Assembly: GCA_016700175.1 (NCBI GenBank) | Contig: CP065003.1 | Span: 3,606,001-3,670,000, forward strand | Reading direction: 5' to 3' | Length of the DNA stretch: 64,000 nt | DNA from: Acidobacteriota bacterium | GTDB lineage: Bacteria > Acidobacteriota > Blastocatellia > Pyrinomonadales > Pyrinomonadaceae | Shown: positions 62,600 to 64,000 of the stretch, one piece after another | Position numbering within the stretch: the stretch's first letter is position 1 | Layout of the letters: every line of letters starts with the position of its first letter | Notes under the pieces: model-generated | The model's input: only the letters and a program-made list of their open reading frames with translations | Told to the model about the DNA's origin: nothing | The model's database searches: none | Position numbers and translations under genes: made by a program

Positions 62600-63052
62600 T
62601 CACTTGGAGCCGGCGTTTTTCGGTTCGGCATAAAACGTCTTGTTGACGATCTTCCACTCGCCGTCGATCTTCAGCAGCGACATGTAATCGACGAATCGGA
62701 CATTCGGATAATCGAGCACGATCTTTCCGACAGCTGCATTTCCCGATATGTCGACGCTTTCGATCCAGCGCTTGCGCGCGGATTCGTCCGCCTGGGGCGT
62801 TCCGTTCATTCGGCCGATGTAGGCCGGAAAATCGACCGTCGTGTACTTGCCGTCGCGTATGAACATCAGCTTGCCTTCCGTATGGAAGGCCTTCTTCATG
62901 AACTCGGGATCTCCGGTTTCGTGGCCTTTCAGGTAGTTCTCCAGCGGCACCTTGACCGCTTCCTTCTCGGCATTTTCGGCGAGCACGGAACCGGTGTAAA
63001 ACGCTGCTGCAGTGGCGAACAGAATGATGGCGGGCAAAATGATTCGCTTCAT
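62600..63052 (-). CDS. Secreted NTF2-like (putative lumazine-binding type) protein
   Basis: 150 residues with AAGGAGAAGTAAATA before ATG 63052. Signal peptide about 1-25 (FATAAAFYTGSVLAE). The mature part has the SnoaL/NTF2 pattern: YLKGHETGDPEFMKKAFH, GRMNG, then ending YMSLLKIDGEWKIVNKTFY. Similar proteins are annotated as putative lumazine-binding. No catalytic residues can be named. Confidence 0.85.
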   Translation of the reverse strand: MKRIILPAIILFATAAAFYTGSVLAENAEKEAVKVPLENYLKGHETGDPEFMKKAFHTEGKLMFIRDGKYTTVDFPAYIGRMNGTPQADESARKRWIESVDISGNAAVGKIVLDYPNVRFVDYMSLLKIDGEWKIVNKTFYAEPKNAGSK

Positions 63053-63381
63053 TTATTTACTTCTCCTTGTATTCAAGTAATGCTGAGACGGGAGCGAACG
63101 AGAATCCGGTGATCACGTTCTGGTCCCGCACGAGCAATGAGGATAGCATCATCACCTGCCCGCCGCATAGAAAAGCGGCCGGACCCGGATGGGCACTGCC
63201 GTCCAATTTGTCAGATCGGATCCGCAGAGCGATTCAACGGCATGTTCCTCCAAGATCTGAGGTCGCGTCAGGTTCGCTCTTCTCGCAAATCGTTGACGAC
63301 AAGAACTGAAAAATCCAGAATGGAGCCGGTTTTGGATCCCGGAATAGAGAAATGCCTGTTAGCGAGCTGTCTACAGACAAA
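63053..63381. other. Spacer without recognised features
   Basis: A short frame is open here but has no good start site. I see no repeats of the island types, no terminator and no clear promoter. It probably holds promoters for the two divergent genes. Confidence 0.4.
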
Positions 63382-64000
63382 ATGAGAGACTCAAGCGGAT
63401 TCTTGCGGATCGGCGGAGTCGCAGTTCTTTTGGGCCTCGCCATACACATCGTTGTAAATGTCTTCGTGAAGCGATTCCCCGACCCGACTGCTTCGGCAAT
63501 CGAGTTGACGGCCTACTTGGCAGCCGAAGCGGACTCCTGGTCGTTTGTGCATGGCTCCCGGTATGTCGCTTTCGCTTGTCTCGTACTATTTGCGGCCGCG
63601 CTTTACGTCAGGGTGAGTTCCGGCGACGTCGCTTCGTCCGGCGGTTGGGGCATTGTGGGGATTGTCGGGTCAGCTCTCCACGTAGGAGGCGGGATGGTGG
63701 GAAACTCGATCGAGATCCTTGCATTTCTCGATTTTGACCGGCTCTCGTCACAATCGGACAATTTCTGGCTGTTGTTTCACCTGTCGCGAACAGTTTTCAC
63801 GGCAGAAGTAGCCGCCTGGTCGATCTTCATCGGAGGATTCAGCATTGCCGGTTGGGTATCGGGCGTCTTTCCTCGATGGCTTTCGATCCTTGGGTGGGCC
63901 GGCAGTCTTCTCGCGCTGATTTCGGCCGTTCTCGTCGTATCGATCCTGAGAAACGGAACCCCGGCATTTCTGATGCCTTTGACCGAGGCGGTATGTCTCC
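63382..64000 (+). CDS. Multi-pass membrane protein, DUF4386-like, truncated by window end
   Basis: At least 206 residues, from ATG 63382, open to the window end. Six hydrophobic segments are visible, starting LRIGGVAVLLGLAIHIVVN. The loop AELTAYLAAEADSW-like IELTAYLAAEADSWSFVHG and WAGSLLALISAVLVVSIL recall DUF4386-type membrane proteins. It was easily missed because it has no stop in the window. Function unknown. The ribosome-binding site is weak (ACAGACAAA). Confidence 0.72.
   Translation, partial: MRDSSGFLRIGGVAVLLGLAIHIVVNVFVKRFPDPTASAIELTAYLAAEADSWSFVHGSRYVAFACLVLFAAALYVRVSSGDVASSGGWGIVGIVGSALHVGGGMVGNSIEILAFLDFDRLSSQSDNFWLLFHLSRTVFTAEVAAWSIFIGGFSIAGWVSGVFPRWLSILGWAGSLLALISAVLVVSILRNGTPAFLMPLTEAVCL

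Overview
This window reads as a chromosomal piece of a moderately GC-rich, diderm bacterium, most likely an Acidobacteriota of the Blastocatellia/Pyrinomonadaceae type. The placement is inferred from the gene mix: type IV pilus motor genes, a very large TonB-dependent-receptor-like protein with an N-terminal carboxypeptidase-regulatory domain, an exported DxDGDG-repeat protein, hsp20-lon, an mreBCD-mrdA-rodA-pbp1A wall-elongation cluster, and spacers full of short palindromes. No rRNA, tRNA, prophage, transposase or CRISPR array was seen. 

Layout. 1-4.3 kb: the end of pilB, an unknown Lys/Arg-rich exported protein, pilT and pilC, closed by a strong terminator. 4.5-11.7 kb (minus strand): a complete, tightly overlapped histidine operon hisG-D-C-B-H-A-F-IE, preceded by a 26-residue leader peptide with HHHHRH and a full set of competing hairpins, that is a classical ribosome-mediated his attenuator. 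12.1-25.5 kb (plus): exported and envelope proteins (beta-propeller-like protein, Oar-like receptor, parvulin, DxDGDG-repeat protein), a small two-CxxC protein overlapped by an FHA-TM-M15-like protein, and a 1038-residue NorD/CbbO-like VWA protein. 

25.5-48.3 kb is different. Genes stand alone or in pairs (NAD kinase, four-helix-bundle protein, DAACS symporter, rhomboid, esterase, SUKH, methyltransferase, VOC, AraC/GyrI regulator, immunity-like proteins, SDR, WalJ-like hydrolase, gyrB, paralogous membrane proteins, nadA-ferredoxin). They are separated by 150-900 bp spacers packed with several repeat types: perfect palindromes of form 5 bp-3 nt-5 bp with a conserved 3' tail, a composite cassette of about 162 bp made of four such palindromes, tandem arrays with a constant 7-bp period but changing sequence, and 9-bp arrays placed right after stop codons. 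The CTGAG-type arrays mostly lie on the coding strand downstream of genes and sometimes contain the stop codon itself. This repeat system is the most unusual content of the window. 

48.3-64 kb returns to compact housekeeping DNA: Rieske protein, CBS protein, hsp20-lon, thioesterase plus a conserved hypothetical, the rod-shape/peptidoglycan elongation operon mreB-C-D-mrdA-rodA followed by a class A penicillin-binding protein, then an HExxH protein, a secreted NTF2-like protein and a truncated membrane protein. All functional calls come from reading the translated sequence; no database search was run.
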